A DNA stretch of 64,000 bases from Lyophyllum atratum (GCA_014905825.1 JACGCN010000022.1:434001-498000); one strand, 5' to 3'. Shown: positions 33,356 through 43,898, counted from the first letter of the stretch. Numbers and translations: made by a program. Notes: generated by a model not told the origin, from the letters alone.

Positions 33356-33580
33356 AAAGCGTCGCTCAAACTTTCAAAACACGAAGCGGAGGTAACTCGA
33401 TACGCAGAGGCGCTGTCGACGATCGACATAAGGGTCGAGCCAAAACGGCATGCAGATCTATCACAGGCTCTCGCAAAATCCCAGACGGCATTGGGAAAGG
33501 CGAGCGAAGCCTATGCTAAGGCTATTGCAGGTGGAAAAGGCTTACTCCACACAGGCACCGGAAAGGTTCTTATCTTGATG
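33356..33580 (+). pseudogene. Truncated fragment encoding a helical Ala/Glu/Lys-rich segment
   Basis: A plus-strand frame entered from the AT-rich stretch encodes KASLKLSKHEAEVTRYAEAL, then a segment ending KASEAYAKAIAGGKG. Regular charged and Ala residues suggest an alpha-helical coiled coil. The 5' side is cut off by the AT-rich DNA and the 3' side converges on the dioxygenase gene. I treat it as a broken gene end. Confidence 0.4.
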
Positions 33581-33760
33581 CCTGTTGACGAGATGGCGAG
33601 GTTCCTAGAGACACACGATGTTGATAGGCTTAAATTTCGTACGAGTTTGACGAGAGAAAAAAATTATTATGTCCTCCCCTCCTTTGAACCCCAGAATTCC
33701 CTCAGTTCCGCGATGGTGCTGTACATTCCAACGCCAACTTTCCAACGTTCGTGTCCCTTC

Positions 33761-35022
33761 TCATCCACCCGCTTTTTTCCCTCCGCGATCGAATTTCTCG
33801 AAGGCCCCTGCCGACCTGCATCCGTAATCGACCCAGCGTACGAGCCCTCCGGCGGTATATTGTGTCATCGAGATGCGGTTTTCGGTTTTGAGAACGGGAG
33901 TATTGCCGTGCGTAATGCAGGCGGAGGGTATGAGGACGCTGCAGCCAGGCGGAAACTCGATGACGAGTTTCGCTTCAACCAGAACAATGTGTCCGCCGCG
34001 AACGTAGTCGAACGCACCTCCTGAGGTAATGATGCATCCACCAGGTGCCCAGTTCAAATGGTCGCGGTGACCCTTGCAAACGACATGTGGTCCAAAATTG
34101 AACGTCGTGCAGCAGTAGGCGCTTTTGGTGAAGTTTCGTCGGAGGTTGGGTTTCCACTCAAGCAATTGGGAAAGGACATTGTTGGAAGCCTCGTAAAGGC
34201 GGGGCATCCAGGCGCGATAGCATTCTAGAAAGCGCATCAGAAATACGGAGCATGTGAATAATGTAACGGCGAACTCACTGCTCTGAAACGCCGCGGTACG
34301 CTTCACTGCAGGAGTCTGCAAAAGTATGTCGAGAACATCTTGATTGTTCGCGGCGTGAACCAGATTTCCGGGCTCCTGTATTGTTAGCATGAGATGTAGA
34401 ATAAGATTATCACGACTCTATAGCCTTACGAGTTGTCCGCTGCCATAGGATATCCCGACGGAGATGCTCGGAAAGTCTCCACGCCGGGGAGCCTTTACCC
34501 CCGTGGAAGAGTCCTTTGCGTTAGTAGACTTTCCGAACTCAAGCCTAATTTGCGCATCAGCTATAGCAGAGCACAGTTCTTCATTCACCCCCAACATCCC
34601 AGCGGGGCGGTCAATAAATACAGCAAAGACCCGACTATGCCTGTCTGAAAACGCGCAAGACTTCCTGATAACTTGGTGAGCTCAATTCAAAAAGAGACAG
34701 GACTAAAGCTATACCTTTCATACCTGATGAGCTCATAACCCTTCCTCAAGAGCTCGTCAACGTCACCCAAGTCGTTGGTGGGAACACGGAGACCAATCCA
34801 CCCGGGTTTGGAATGCCCTGCGTCCCTATGATCAACCGGGACTGCATGGCTATTGGCGCGTTTGATGTTCGAAAGGTTCAAGCGCGCCTCCCGGATGCGC
34901 GTGTCAATTACCAGCCGCTTGTGTTGGCGTTTCATTTTGCGAGCCATTTTGTGACGCACGGTCCCGCGAAGCTCGGACAGACCGGACGCGTCGATGGGAG
35001 GAGGGGTGTTGACAGGCGGCAT
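33761..35022 (-). CDS. TET/JBP-like 2-oxoglutarate, Fe(II)-dependent dioxygenase
   Basis: Members of this superfamily oxidise 5-methylpyrimidines in DNA; in Agaricomycetes they are expanded and linked to KDZ-type transposons. The catalytic core is in the last exon (34224-33761): TTFNFGPHVVCKGHRDHLN gives the HxD iron ligands (H-R-D), ITHGN the distal histidine, and NRISMTQYTAGG the 2OG-binding arginine, followed by RWVDYG. Upstream exons are 34376-34279 (NLVHAANNQDVLDIL), 34671-34431 (HSRVFAVFIDRPAGML to SISVGISYGSGQL) and one ending about 34727 (HSKPGWIGLRVPTNDLGDVD). The start used here is ATG 35022; a Pro-rich extension reaches upstream to about 35100. All metal and cofactor residues are present, so an active enzyme is plausible. 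The join between the 34727 exon and the next has an unresolved phase. Confidence 0.8.
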
Positions 35023-35337
35023 GTTCGAGGCTGGAGGCGCGTTTGTGGCTGGAGGTGGGTTCGACGCTGGATGCTGGGTCGAAGCGGAATTTGCTGCAGA
35101 GTTTTTGACGCGTCAAGGGAGGTAGGGACGCGTGAAGGCAGGGGCTCGTACCTAACTCCTGTGCGGAAGCACTGTTTGCGCCACCGCGCATCGCGTCCGT
35201 CTCTCTCTGCAGAGCTGCGCCAAGAAGCCTGGATAGGTCGAGCTCGGGAACGGTGTGGCATTTGAAGCCGAGGCCCAAAGGATCCTGATCATTTGTTTTT
35301 AATGATGCCGCATTTTTTCGGAAGGATGGACGTACCA

Positions 35338-35727
35338 GAGAAACCTGGGAATCCATTGAGTACAAGCCATCTGCATTCTAAAAGCTCAGCAACACTTCGT
35401 TCATTGGTGGGGAGGCTATGTTTAAAGGAAGGTGGGTGGCTTTGGTATGCGCGGCGTGACCGAGGCGCGATCTCTGCGCCAGACCAAAGATCCCACCTTC
35501 CTCAAAACATAACACGCGACAGACCTTGGAGGAGAACCTGGGAATCCATTGAGCACAAGCCACCTGCATTTTAAAAGGTCAGCAACGCTTCGTTCAGTGG
35601 CGGGGAGGCTATGTTGAAAGGAAGGTAGGTGGCTTTGGTATGCGCGGCGTGACCGAGGCGCGATCTCTGCGCCAGACCAAGGACCCCACCTTCCTCAAAA
35701 CATAACACGCGACATACCTTGGAGGAG
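35338..35727. repeat. Tandem duplication of about 190-200 bp upstream of the dioxygenase gene
   Basis: Copy 1 is about 35338-35530 and copy 2 about 35531-35727; both contain CCTGGGAATCCATTGAG and the block GCGGCGTGACCGAGGCGCGA, with about 90 percent identity. The segment lies 5' of the TET/JBP-like gene and may duplicate its promoter or an untranslated first exon. Confidence 0.85.
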
Positions 35728-36003
35728 CCTGCGGTGGAACAGCCTACGGAAGAGGGGGGCGGGAAAGAGATGTCAGAGCCAAGTAACATAAGCAAACGTT
35801 AAATATGTACGTACGTGGCCATGGCCCCATTGTTCATGTACCCATTGTTCAGCACTTGACATTGTTTAACTTATTTGGATTACTGTAAAACGGCTATGGG
35901 CGACATAATTATAAAGGCTATGGATTGGTTACATGAGCGAGGTAAGTATACGCATCAGTTAAGAGTCCTTCGAGTCGAGTCAATGAGTTGCACAGTAGGT
36001 ATA

Positions 36004-36771
36004 TTAATCGAGTTCGATGCCGCGGCATTCTTCGGGGCGCACTGCAAACGTACTGTTAAGAAACACGTCCCCGCATAACCCGCACTTCTCCCACATCGCC
36101 TCCCACCCCCACGACAGAATACCCCGCCCTGACACGAAGTACTGGACGAGCTTCTTCTCCTGTGGGGGCAAGGCGGAGAACTTGGCGGTCGTAGTCGAGG
36201 TCGAGGCCGGTGCAGGTGTCGCGGAGGTCGAGGTTGACGGTAAGCTCGTCATCCGGTTCAGACTCGAGGCCGTGGCGGGCTGTAGGCGACGACGGATCCT
36301 GGTAGCAGCTGGCGAAGAAGCCGCTGCCTTCCGAGCAGAGTGCAGCGCTGCGTACTTCGCAGCAAGGGGGTCGAATGTTGGCACGTACGGCGTGGTGGCA
36401 GTGGTACGAATGTGGGGAATGGGAGGGCGGTAGTACGGGCCTTGTACGATTGACGGCGTAGCTTGAGCCATCGAGATGAGACCAAGGCGATGAGCGGTTG
36501 CTATAGAGAACGTTAGATTCTTATGGATGCGAAGATTAGTACTCACTGAGGTTCCCGGAGCGCTGTTCAACCTGCGGGAAGTGGGACATGTGCTCGCCGG
36601 CGTATCCTCGTGAGTACTCGCCGAGTGCGACTTCTTCGACACGATCCACCTTCCTGGAACTCGCGGAGTATGTTCCGCAGGTGGGGCTCGACGCCAGAAA
36701 CTAAATGCAATCCTTCGTGAGTTGGGAGTAAATGAAGAGATGGCGATACTTACTGCGTGTGGGTAGCTCAT
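36004..36771 (-). CDS. Hypothetical Ala/Thr/Pro-rich protein with a C-terminal CxxC motif
   Basis: An ATG at 36771 (MSYPHA) is followed by a GTAAGT donor, so a short first exon is likely; the next exon (FWRRAPPAEHTPRVPGRW) starts near 36703 and a donor GTGAGT lies near 36550. The long last exon (about 36480-36004) reads AQATPSIVQGPYYRPPIPHI, then an Ala/Ser/Thr-rich basic linker, and ends with GRGILSWGWEAMWEKCGLCG before a terminal EECRGIELD. The CGLC pair could bind metal, but a full zinc-finger set is not visible. No family is recognised. Confidence 0.5.
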   Translation of the reverse strand: MSYPHAVSIAISSFTPNSRRIAFSFWRRAPPAEHTPRVPGRWIVSKKSHSASTHEDTPASTCPTSRRLNSAPGTSVSTNLRIHKNLTFSIATAHRLGLISMAQATPSIVQGPYYRPPIPHIRTTATTPYVPTFDPLAAKYAALHSARKAAASSPAATRIRRRLQPATASSLNRMTSLPSTSTSATPAPASTSTTTAKFSALPPQEKKLVQYFVSGRGILSWGWEAMWEKCGLCGDVFLNSTFAVRPEECRGIELD

Positions 36772-36939
36772 GATATGACGCGAAGAGCGTCGTGGTTTGT
36801 AGTCGGTCGTTCAGATTCACTAGTACAGCTCTGGTGATTGTATACTCGGCAGACCGATTACTTGTACATGTAAAGTCAAACGTTCCCTTCTGAAATATAT
36901 TCATTTACTCGAGGACTTGTAAATGACTGGATTCTTAGA

Positions 36940-37615
36940 ATACCCCAGAGGCAGTTGCTCGTCCTTCCTCTCGGCCCTTAGTCAGCGGTGGGTCCCGTCT
37001 CCTGGAGATGTTTGATGAGTGCCGCAAAAGAAAGAGGATATGGTGAATTACAACCTTGTACCAGTCTTGGCTTTCCCGCGCGTAGCGGTTCAGAAGGTCA
37101 AGGACTTCAACCTAGGCACGATATTCTTCGCTCAAGATGGTAATGGGATCATGGCACTGGCTATGGGAACGTACTTGATGCTGTCTTTCCTGTTCTTCCA
37201 ACTGAGTTTTGAGATGCTGAACATGCTCTTTCATCTTTTGGACGGCTGCGGGTATCAGTCCGCTGGGATGACCTTCGTCTTCTACACTCATTCTGTGTTC
37301 ATAAGAACTTATAAGTCAGTATAGGAATTCACGGGTTATACTTCCAGCTCTCACCGGATGCCACAACTAATCTGTGGATTTAGGTGATAGATCCGACGCT
37401 CACCCCGCCTGCAGCTCAGTAAACACGGTGAGATAAGGGAGCTGTCGAACAGCTTATTAGAGCAGCTGGCACAAAATGCGTGGTATGTACCTGTACGAAG
37501 GGGAGAGTCCGTCAGAGAAGATCTTAGTCAACTCATATGCTACTTACCACTCGTGCTTGGGGCCTAAAATTGACCTTCGCATCGTGCGTACAGAGCGAAC
37601 AACGTGTCATTTTGT
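36940..37615 (-). CDS. RING-like and coiled-coil gene, minus-strand partner (possibly decayed)
   Basis: An exon at about 37615-37554 begins MTRCSLCTHDAKVNF. After an intron (GTAAGT...TACAG) one frame gives TYHAFCASCSNKLFDSSLIS followed by CLLSC, resembling the second half of a RING-like zinc site. Further on, an exon near 37289 encodes the coiled coil VQKMKEHVQHLKTQLEEQER, then after an intron VEVLDLLNRYARESQDWYKV. The order matches the plus-strand gene at 37788. However, the first splice does not keep phase by the obvious donor and acceptor, so this copy may be broken or mis-modelled. Confidence 0.4.
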
Positions 37616-37787
37616 ACAGTGTCGACAATGGGGGGTTCGAAATGCTCTTTGTCGTTAGGATTATCGAAGAAACGAGCATCGCAGATTAGCTCAACTTATA
37701 TATAGCGAGATTTCACCGATATCGATTATGTCCTCATGATCAGAATCACGACATGGAGATTTAAATTTCCCTTTGAATTCAAAATCT

Positions 37788-38545
37788 ATGTCCGACGTTT
37801 CCTCAATCATGTCGCCTGTGTGCAGTGTCTGCTTGAACGTTTGTTGGGTGTCAGATTTCGGTGTACCACCAGCAGATAAGGCGGGCAGAGAAATCGGGGG
37901 GGTGTTCTGCGGTCCCGAGCATCGTGAGCTAGCTGACTGCTTTGCCGAGATTACCTCTCACCAGATCGAGCCGATCCTTATTCTTATTGAAGGACACGTC
38001 ATCTGCTCCCTCTGTTGCTTAACACTCGTCGATTCGATGTCCCCCGTTGTCTTCCGTTGCGATGGACCAGGAGACGCTAGATTGCGCGTCATCGAGGAAG
38101 CGCATGGCCGATTCAAAGGTAAGTACCGCCTTGTCCAGGCCATGGCCACTGCAGTACAGGATCCTGACGATGGCATTATAGCTTCCAGAATGGAGTGAGC
38201 AATCATTAATTATAATGTCATTCGCGACGACCACGGTCCGCTTACTACCGTCTCCTAATTACAAGGCGTGAACCCGACAGGGAGAATCAATTGGACGTAC
38301 AGAATATGGACATTATCAAGTTGACGAACGAAATCAAACACCTCGAGAATCAGGTTGCTGACCAGAAGAAGGAGCACAAGGTCTGTATGTCCATTCTCAT
38401 TCCCCTGTACTTGAAGCAGCTCACAGCCGTGAACTCAGCTTCAAATCGAGGCGTTGAAACGTGTTCACGAAAAAAGAATGCATGTGCGGCAGGCGGTTTG
38501 TTATAAACACGTTTGCACTCCACAAACACTAATGTACCCCCTCCC
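37788..38545 (+). CDS. RING-like and coiled-coil gene, plus-strand partner
   Basis: The first in-frame ATG is 37788 (MSDVSSIMSPVCSVCLNVCW). A Cys/His-rich part follows with CSVC and GHVICSLCCLTLVDSM, reminiscent of a degenerate RING finger of a ubiquitin ligase; the usual last Cys pair is not clear. A donor GTAAGT lies near 38117. A later exon (about 38270-38379) encodes a coiled coil, LTNEIKHLENQVADQKKEHK, and the next (about 38442 on) LQIEALKRVHEKRMHVRQ. It is head-to-head with a similar minus-strand gene across about 170 bp. The RING assignment is tentative. Confidence 0.5.
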
Positions 38546-38649
38546 TTGATTAGCAGAAAGACGATTTCATAAGCAGTTTAAAGATTAAACCTGTGTTTTA
38601 TAATCCGCGTCCCTTTGGAGGAGCAGCTTCGGGATAGATCTACAGAGAC

Positions 38650-38790
38650 TGTTAGATAATTATTTCCATGTGACGGCACTTTGAAGGAGGGACATACTTG
38701 ATTCTCTTTCAATAGTGACAATGACTAAAATGCCATCCTGAGATCTCCCCGGATTCGTTGGAACTCCATTCGATTAACTGGTCTCATTGA
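38650..38790 (+). repeat. Diverged direct repeat, copy 1
   Basis: Contains CATGTGACGGCACTTTGAAGG, a GACTAAAATGCC word and an AACTCCATTCGATTA end. A diverged copy in the same orientation lies at about 39540-39670, with the small ORF at 39054 between them. Confidence 0.55.
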
Positions 38791-39053
38791 AGTGCTTTGG
38801 GAATGGTTTCGATTTGTACATGAACATGTACGCTAATGATCAGACAAACGTAGCATTCATGGTCAATCTAGGGTGCGTGTAACAAACAGCGTGATATCTG
38901 AGCTTCCATCTGTAAGTGAGATACCATCTCCATTGAACACCTGGTCTTCATGAAGTGAATCCGCATCCACGGCGAGAGGGCTGGAAAAATGTTCAACTGA
39001 GTAACGGTTTCCGGCAGGCAATGGATACACCTACCAACGTATGTATCAACATC

Positions 39054-39263
39054 CTACATCCTTTCTAACTGGCGCTGGAATCCCTTGTAGATTCCAACAG
39101 GAGTTTCGACGGTTTCAATCATATTATCGATTTCTTGTACGAGAGCTTTTGCTTCGAATTCGGAGGTGAGGTTGTGAATTCGAAGGTCGTATGACCTGGT
39201 GAGGGCGGGGTAGATAACCAGCCAAATCAGCGCTGGTAGAAGGGTGTGCATGTGGAGTTGCAT
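39054..39263 (-). CDS. Small putative secreted or membrane-anchored peptide, 69 aa
   Basis: An ATG at 39263 gives MQLHMHTLLPALIWLVIYPA, a signal-like hydrophobic N-terminus, followed by a polar helix-prone segment (LTSEFEAKALVQEIDNMIET) and a stop at 39054. There are no cysteine pairs and no recognised family. It sits between two direct repeats. An unseen 3' exon is possible. Confidence 0.35.
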   Translation of the reverse strand: MQLHMHTLLPALIWLVIYPALTRSYDLRIHNLTSEFEAKALVQEIDNMIETVETPVGIYKGFQRQLERM

Positions 39264-39539
39264 GAGATCACGATGATGATGGGGTTGCGAAGCTGATTTC
39301 TCTGGCGAAAGAATTACAGGATCCGGACTTTATACGCAGGTGAGGAGTAAATTTCTGAAAGAAAAACGTGGCCGGACGCGACATATTCTTTCACAGTTGG
39401 TCCCTTTGTTATGAGTGAAAATTTGCGATCTGTTGATTTGTTTCACTTGCAATTGGTTGAATGTAGACGATCAAGCACTACGTATACGCTCGGGATCGTT
39501 CGAATTCTAGGTCGCGAAGGCAGAGACGGTAAAACGGTC

Positions 39540-39670
39540 ATCGTCATGTGACGGTGATTTAAAGGAGGGGGACGTACTGGTACTTGACATCCTGCTCTTT
39601 GGCTATTGACTAAAATGCCGCCTTCCCCTTCGCAGGAATTCTCGATTAGTCTGACCACTACGCACAAACT
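39540..39670 (+). repeat. Diverged direct repeat, copy 2
   Basis: Shares CATGTGACGG, AAAGGAGGG, GACTAAAATGCCG and TCTCGATTAGTCTGACCAC with the copy at 38650-38790. Confidence 0.55.
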
Positions 39671-39907
39671 ACCATTGATGGCTGCCATATGTGGATGCTT
39701 TTGTTCTCCTGCAGTGGGAATTAATTATGAGTAAGTGTGCAAAGGATGCTCATGATGGGCGGGGGTTGGATGGCATGATACGTCTGATTATCAATTGATC
39801 AAGATAGAAGAATGCATGTCATATATCGCGGTACAAGAAAATCATAGCGTACATGTAGGCAAGACCTGACGCACACATGCGGATCAACAACATTATATAT
39901 AGAGCAG

Positions 39908-42739
39908 TCAGGTTGCCACGACCGCTAGATTACGGATAGGAAGAGCAACCCTACTCTTGGGGTCCATTTTTCCGTTGCGCCGGGAACCTACAACGCAATC
40001 GGGGTCCCCAAGGGTTACAACGTGATATATCTCGCCTTCACATAGTCCGTAGATAACAATGACAGCTTGGCCTTTCACACTCGGCCGAACGGTTCGTACG
40101 TGTTTGTCTGGCACGAGAAGAATATTGTGCAATCCCACCATGACCTTGATGTTAGATCCCTCTGTTCCGTGCCACAGTCCGAAGCGATTTTCGTAGTCTC
40201 CGTATCTCCAGCCAGGGTCCTGCAGGACGGGTCTGGTGTCCTTGATTTGAAGTTTAATCTTCTTACCGACCAGATAAGGAGATTCTACCCAAGAGTTATG
40301 CGCTATATGACAGATGTTATATATGTATCAGGATTGATATGCATACTTGATAGAACGAACTAACCAAAGGCAAATTCTGGATTCGGGGTCCGAGAAGATG
40401 GGTCCCAAGCTGGGCTCGTCATTACACTTGACACAGGTGGGAGAGGTGTTGATGGTATCAGAGGAAGCGTTGACTCTGGGATGTCGGCCCTGCGCGGGAA
40501 ACGAGGAGTTGAGGCAGTCGCACTCGTTTTAGACAGGTCACTGGCCTGAGGTTCCATCGTCAAAGTCTCAACCAAGGGCTTCATTTCAGCGTCATCCCTA
40601 AAGAAAAGTTTAACGAAGATCAAGAACGAGATATCCAAACATACCAGGAAGCAAGGTTGTTTATGTGGATCCTTTCTCGTCGCATGGTGGCTTGAATTTC
40701 GACGATGACGTAATTGTCCTCCTGAGTAGACTTGATGATACCCTCATAGTCCTTCAAGATGTGTTTTATAACTCGTACACGTCGCCCAATAAAGCCGTGA
40801 TTAGGATCCCGCGACCATCCCAGGGCCTTCATGTGAGGATCGTCTCTAAGGCAAGGTCAACGCAGTCAATAAATAATAAACACCAACATACCGGAAAGCG
40901 ATGTGGTCAACGTGGATGCGCTCTGGGGGCATTGTGGGCTGAAATTCGATCATGACGTGATCCTTCTCCAGAGAGGACTTGACGGTCCCCACGCAGTCCT
41001 TCAATCTATGGGCCCCAATGACTGTAACAGGCAGCCCAATGAGATCGCGGTTTGTACTGGCGAACCTTCTCAACCCCGTCACGATCGTTGCCAATGAGCA
41101 GTGTATTGGTGACTCTTGGTGTCAATCCATGCTCGAACCCATAGCGGTTGGCGTGAGCTAGCGCCTGGTCGATCTGAGACGGACGAAACATATCAACTGG
41201 GTCACACCAGAAGTTGACACAATGAGCTGAAATTTCCACCTAAACTGGTATGAGACACTGCTTTCCTAAGCCGACGGAAAGGACTTACCTCCTCTGCCGT
41301 CTTGTGATTGTAGAGTACGAGTATTTCTCCCGTGATAGATGTTACCAGCCCCGTAACCCCCGTCAGCGGCCCGACGACAACGACGACTGTATCTCCAACC
41401 CTCATATATTTGCGTAGCACCGTAGTAGGTAGCGCAAGCTCCAGGTCATCTAGTGAAAGGCGAATGACGGCTGCTTCGCCTATGATGCTTGTGACAGTCC
41501 CAACAGCGCCCTGGGCTTCACCTTCAACGACCTTCACTGGATCCCCAATGCAGAGTCGTCGCGAACCCATGAGTTCCAAAGTTCGCCGGAGAAAATCCTT
41601 GGGAATGCTCGAATGATCGAAAAGAACGAGCTCCTCGGGCGTCGGAATGGCTTCCTCGGGATAGAATACGTCTGTCTCGAGACATAGATATCCGTCCTGA
41701 TAGATTTTACGCTTGAATATGATTACTTGATTACGCACTGTTACAGCCTTTTCTCCACAGATCGCTCGGGCTTTCTCGACGTCCAGAAGGCCTTGATCAG
41801 GGCGGCTAGGCCTGGCTCGTTGACGTTTAGCAGGTGGTTTCGACCTATGGCGTTCAAGATCGAGACGAGGCACTACCAGAACGGAGATTTTGGAGCCTGC
41901 AATCGCTCTCACATAGGCCAGATCGCCTCTGTATGGATACCTTTTCAACCGGACCCAAGAATGCGCCTGTGGAGTGAAGGAAATCCGTTCTTTGAGACAG
42001 GCAGGGCCGTCTTCCGGTTCAACGACTTGAATCTGTTCCGAAAAAACATTCATTACCCCCCGACAAACCACCTGAATGTCGCTAGGATTGGCGGCTTCAA
42101 TCACGATCCAACCGGGTCTGGAGACTCTGCCTACGATGGATGCAATAGTCCATGGAGGGCCGCCTCGTATGATCTTCTCCATCAGGACAAAAGTTGTTGT
42201 TTCCTCACAGCCTGGCTAACAATTGGGTGGATCAGCAAGCGTCCAGATCATCGAAAGCGACGTACCTTCACAGCTACCCTCCACAGCCGTACCTCTCCGA
42301 CGAATGGAAGTTGGCTGTCGACGTGAGGCGATATGTCCTGGAACTTTTGTTGTCCGCGTTCACGGGCGCGAGCCAATAGAGAATCCCAGTCTCCTTCCGC
42401 CTGCGTACGAGTATGCTCTATAAGAAGCAGATGGTGCGAAACGTCTCTATCGACAGCAACCGGTTCGCCATCTTCGAAGAAATCATCTGGACAAAAGTGT
42501 TGAGTGAACTAAGCAGTGTTCAGAGATCATGGTTGAACATACCTAGTTCCCCGCCGTCTTCCTCGTCCTCCTCATCCCCGTCACTGTCGACCTCTGCCTC
42601 GATACTCAAAAATCGTCTCACGTCCTGCTCCTAGAATTTATAGCGCATCAGCATCTTCCGTTGAAAATCACCAGCTGCGTACCACGACTCTTGCGCGCTT
42701 CTTGCCCTTCTGTTCAGACGTGTAGGGTACCACCGCCAT
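39908..42739 (-). pseudogene. Spt5-like transcription elongation factor paralogue with one apparent frameshift
   Basis: Spt5 with Spt4 clamps RNA polymerase and supports elongation. Exon 1 (42739-42683) encodes MAVVPYTSEQKGKKRARVV; exon 2 an acidic stretch (DSDGDEEDEEDGGEL); exon 3 ends with EVRLWRVAVK, which joins PGCEETTTFVLMEKIIRGG, an NGN-domain start. The large exon (about 42224-41290) carries KOW-like units: SWVRLKRYPYRGDLAYVRAI, GDPVKVVEGEAQGAVGTVTS and RVGDTVVVVVGPLTGVTGLV. Further KOW-like exons follow at about 41230-40915 (LIGLPVTVIGAHRLKDCVGT) and 40860-40650 (FIGRRVRVIKHILKDYEGII), then a Ser/Pro-rich exon and a last exon ending VVAT at TGA 39908. Near 41046-41048 one extra C (AAACCGCGAT) is needed to change frame inside an exon, so the copy is broken unless this is an assembly error. 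It is shorter than canonical Spt5 and probably an accessory paralogue. Confidence 0.75.
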
Positions 42740-43163
42740 CTACTCATGGTTGGTATTAGTTCGCGTGTTTCTTATTTTTAGCTTAGGGAAAACATTACTG
42801 CGTCGGCGTGGTCGAGGCTATCATTAACACTGCTCATAGATGTACGCGTACAGTGCCTAGACTACTTCAATATGGAACACCGACGACGAGCCTAAGGGAT
42901 TATGACGGTTGGAGAATGCGCAGGTAAAACTGGAATCATGTGACATGGAACATTTTGGCCTTCAGGGCACTTTAGGGTGTGTCGTCTTGGCCGATATTGC
43001 CGAGATTAACGAACAAGAAAAAACTTGATCCATGAAGGAGAATTGAACCTGTAGCATTGTGCTCTGAGATCTGATCAATCATATGGGATGCTAAGATTGA
43101 TTGCAACCAATAGACTATGTAGGACGTATCAGGTTAGGAATTAATGATACACAGCATCATGCA
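42740..43163. other. Promoter region of the Spt5-like gene and intergenic DNA
   Basis: The part to about 42900 is the source-like copy of the 230 bp promoter/exon fragment also present at 10318-10545. The rest holds no recognised feature. Confidence 0.5.
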
Positions 43164-43898
43164 TCAGCACCCATGGACATGTTGCCAAGTCGAGATGCAG
43201 ACAGCTAGCCCTAAACTCTGGCACACCCACGGATGGCCCCACATGACCAAATAAGCCTTTCGCTCGTAGACTTGAACCACGATCACTGTTCGCGAGGCTT
43301 CCTCAACGACACCTATATATACTGCCCCACTCATATGTAAACTTTTGTAGCAGTTATGAAACAAAAGCTCCTGATCAACGGTTCGAAGGCCAATGAAAGA
43401 TCTCGTACCTACAGCGAGTGAAATCAAAACTAAAATGTAACACAGTCCTGTCCACCGCAAGCCTATAAATTTCGAGTCACATAGATTCAAAAACAATGAC
43501 CAATGACATGAATATATAACTCGAGGTGAGTATACGTACTATGCCACTTGTGACGGCGGGACAGTAAACTGACGATAAGGCATAGGTTTGCATACCTCCG
43601 GCGTATATAGCCTCAGAAGAAATAACCCATCGCTTTTTTCGGTACGTTGTAAGACCTCCTGACCCTCATGCTTGATTTCCTCGTGTCCGCACTCACCCGC
43701 GACACCGGCAACTCCTCCATGGGCATACATTCGCGCGAATTGAGAACTATAGGTGTAGGACTGGGGCAAATGTCGACTCGGCACGTGGAAATTTGGCGGG
43801 TGCCTTCGAACGTGTTCGTAAACGCTCGATTTAGAAATGAATAACTCATGATGGAAGCGGACGAGGGCAACAGCTGGATATACAAAAACAAGGAGCAT
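43164..43898 (-). CDS. Hypothetical gene, exon structure unresolved
   Basis: Two minus-strand open frames in tandem may be exons of one gene: 43898-43539 (MLLVFVYPAVALVRFHHELF, then HGGVAGVAGECGHEEIKHEG) and 43496-43164 (GLCYILVLISLAVGTRSFIG). Both have short hydrophobic stretches. A frame further upstream to 44014 is also open. No motif identifies a family, and the join is a guess. Confidence 0.3.

Noticed and set aside
33491..34024. Plus-strand 177-codon frame across the dioxygenase exon
   Set aside because: Past about 33600 it is antisense to the TET/JBP-like catalytic exon, which has the strong family motifs. Only the first part may be a real fragment.
43020..43110. tRNA gene suggested by a GGTTCAATTCTCC word on the minus strand
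   Set aside because: No matching acceptor stem, D-arm or anticodon arm could be placed upstream at the right spacing.
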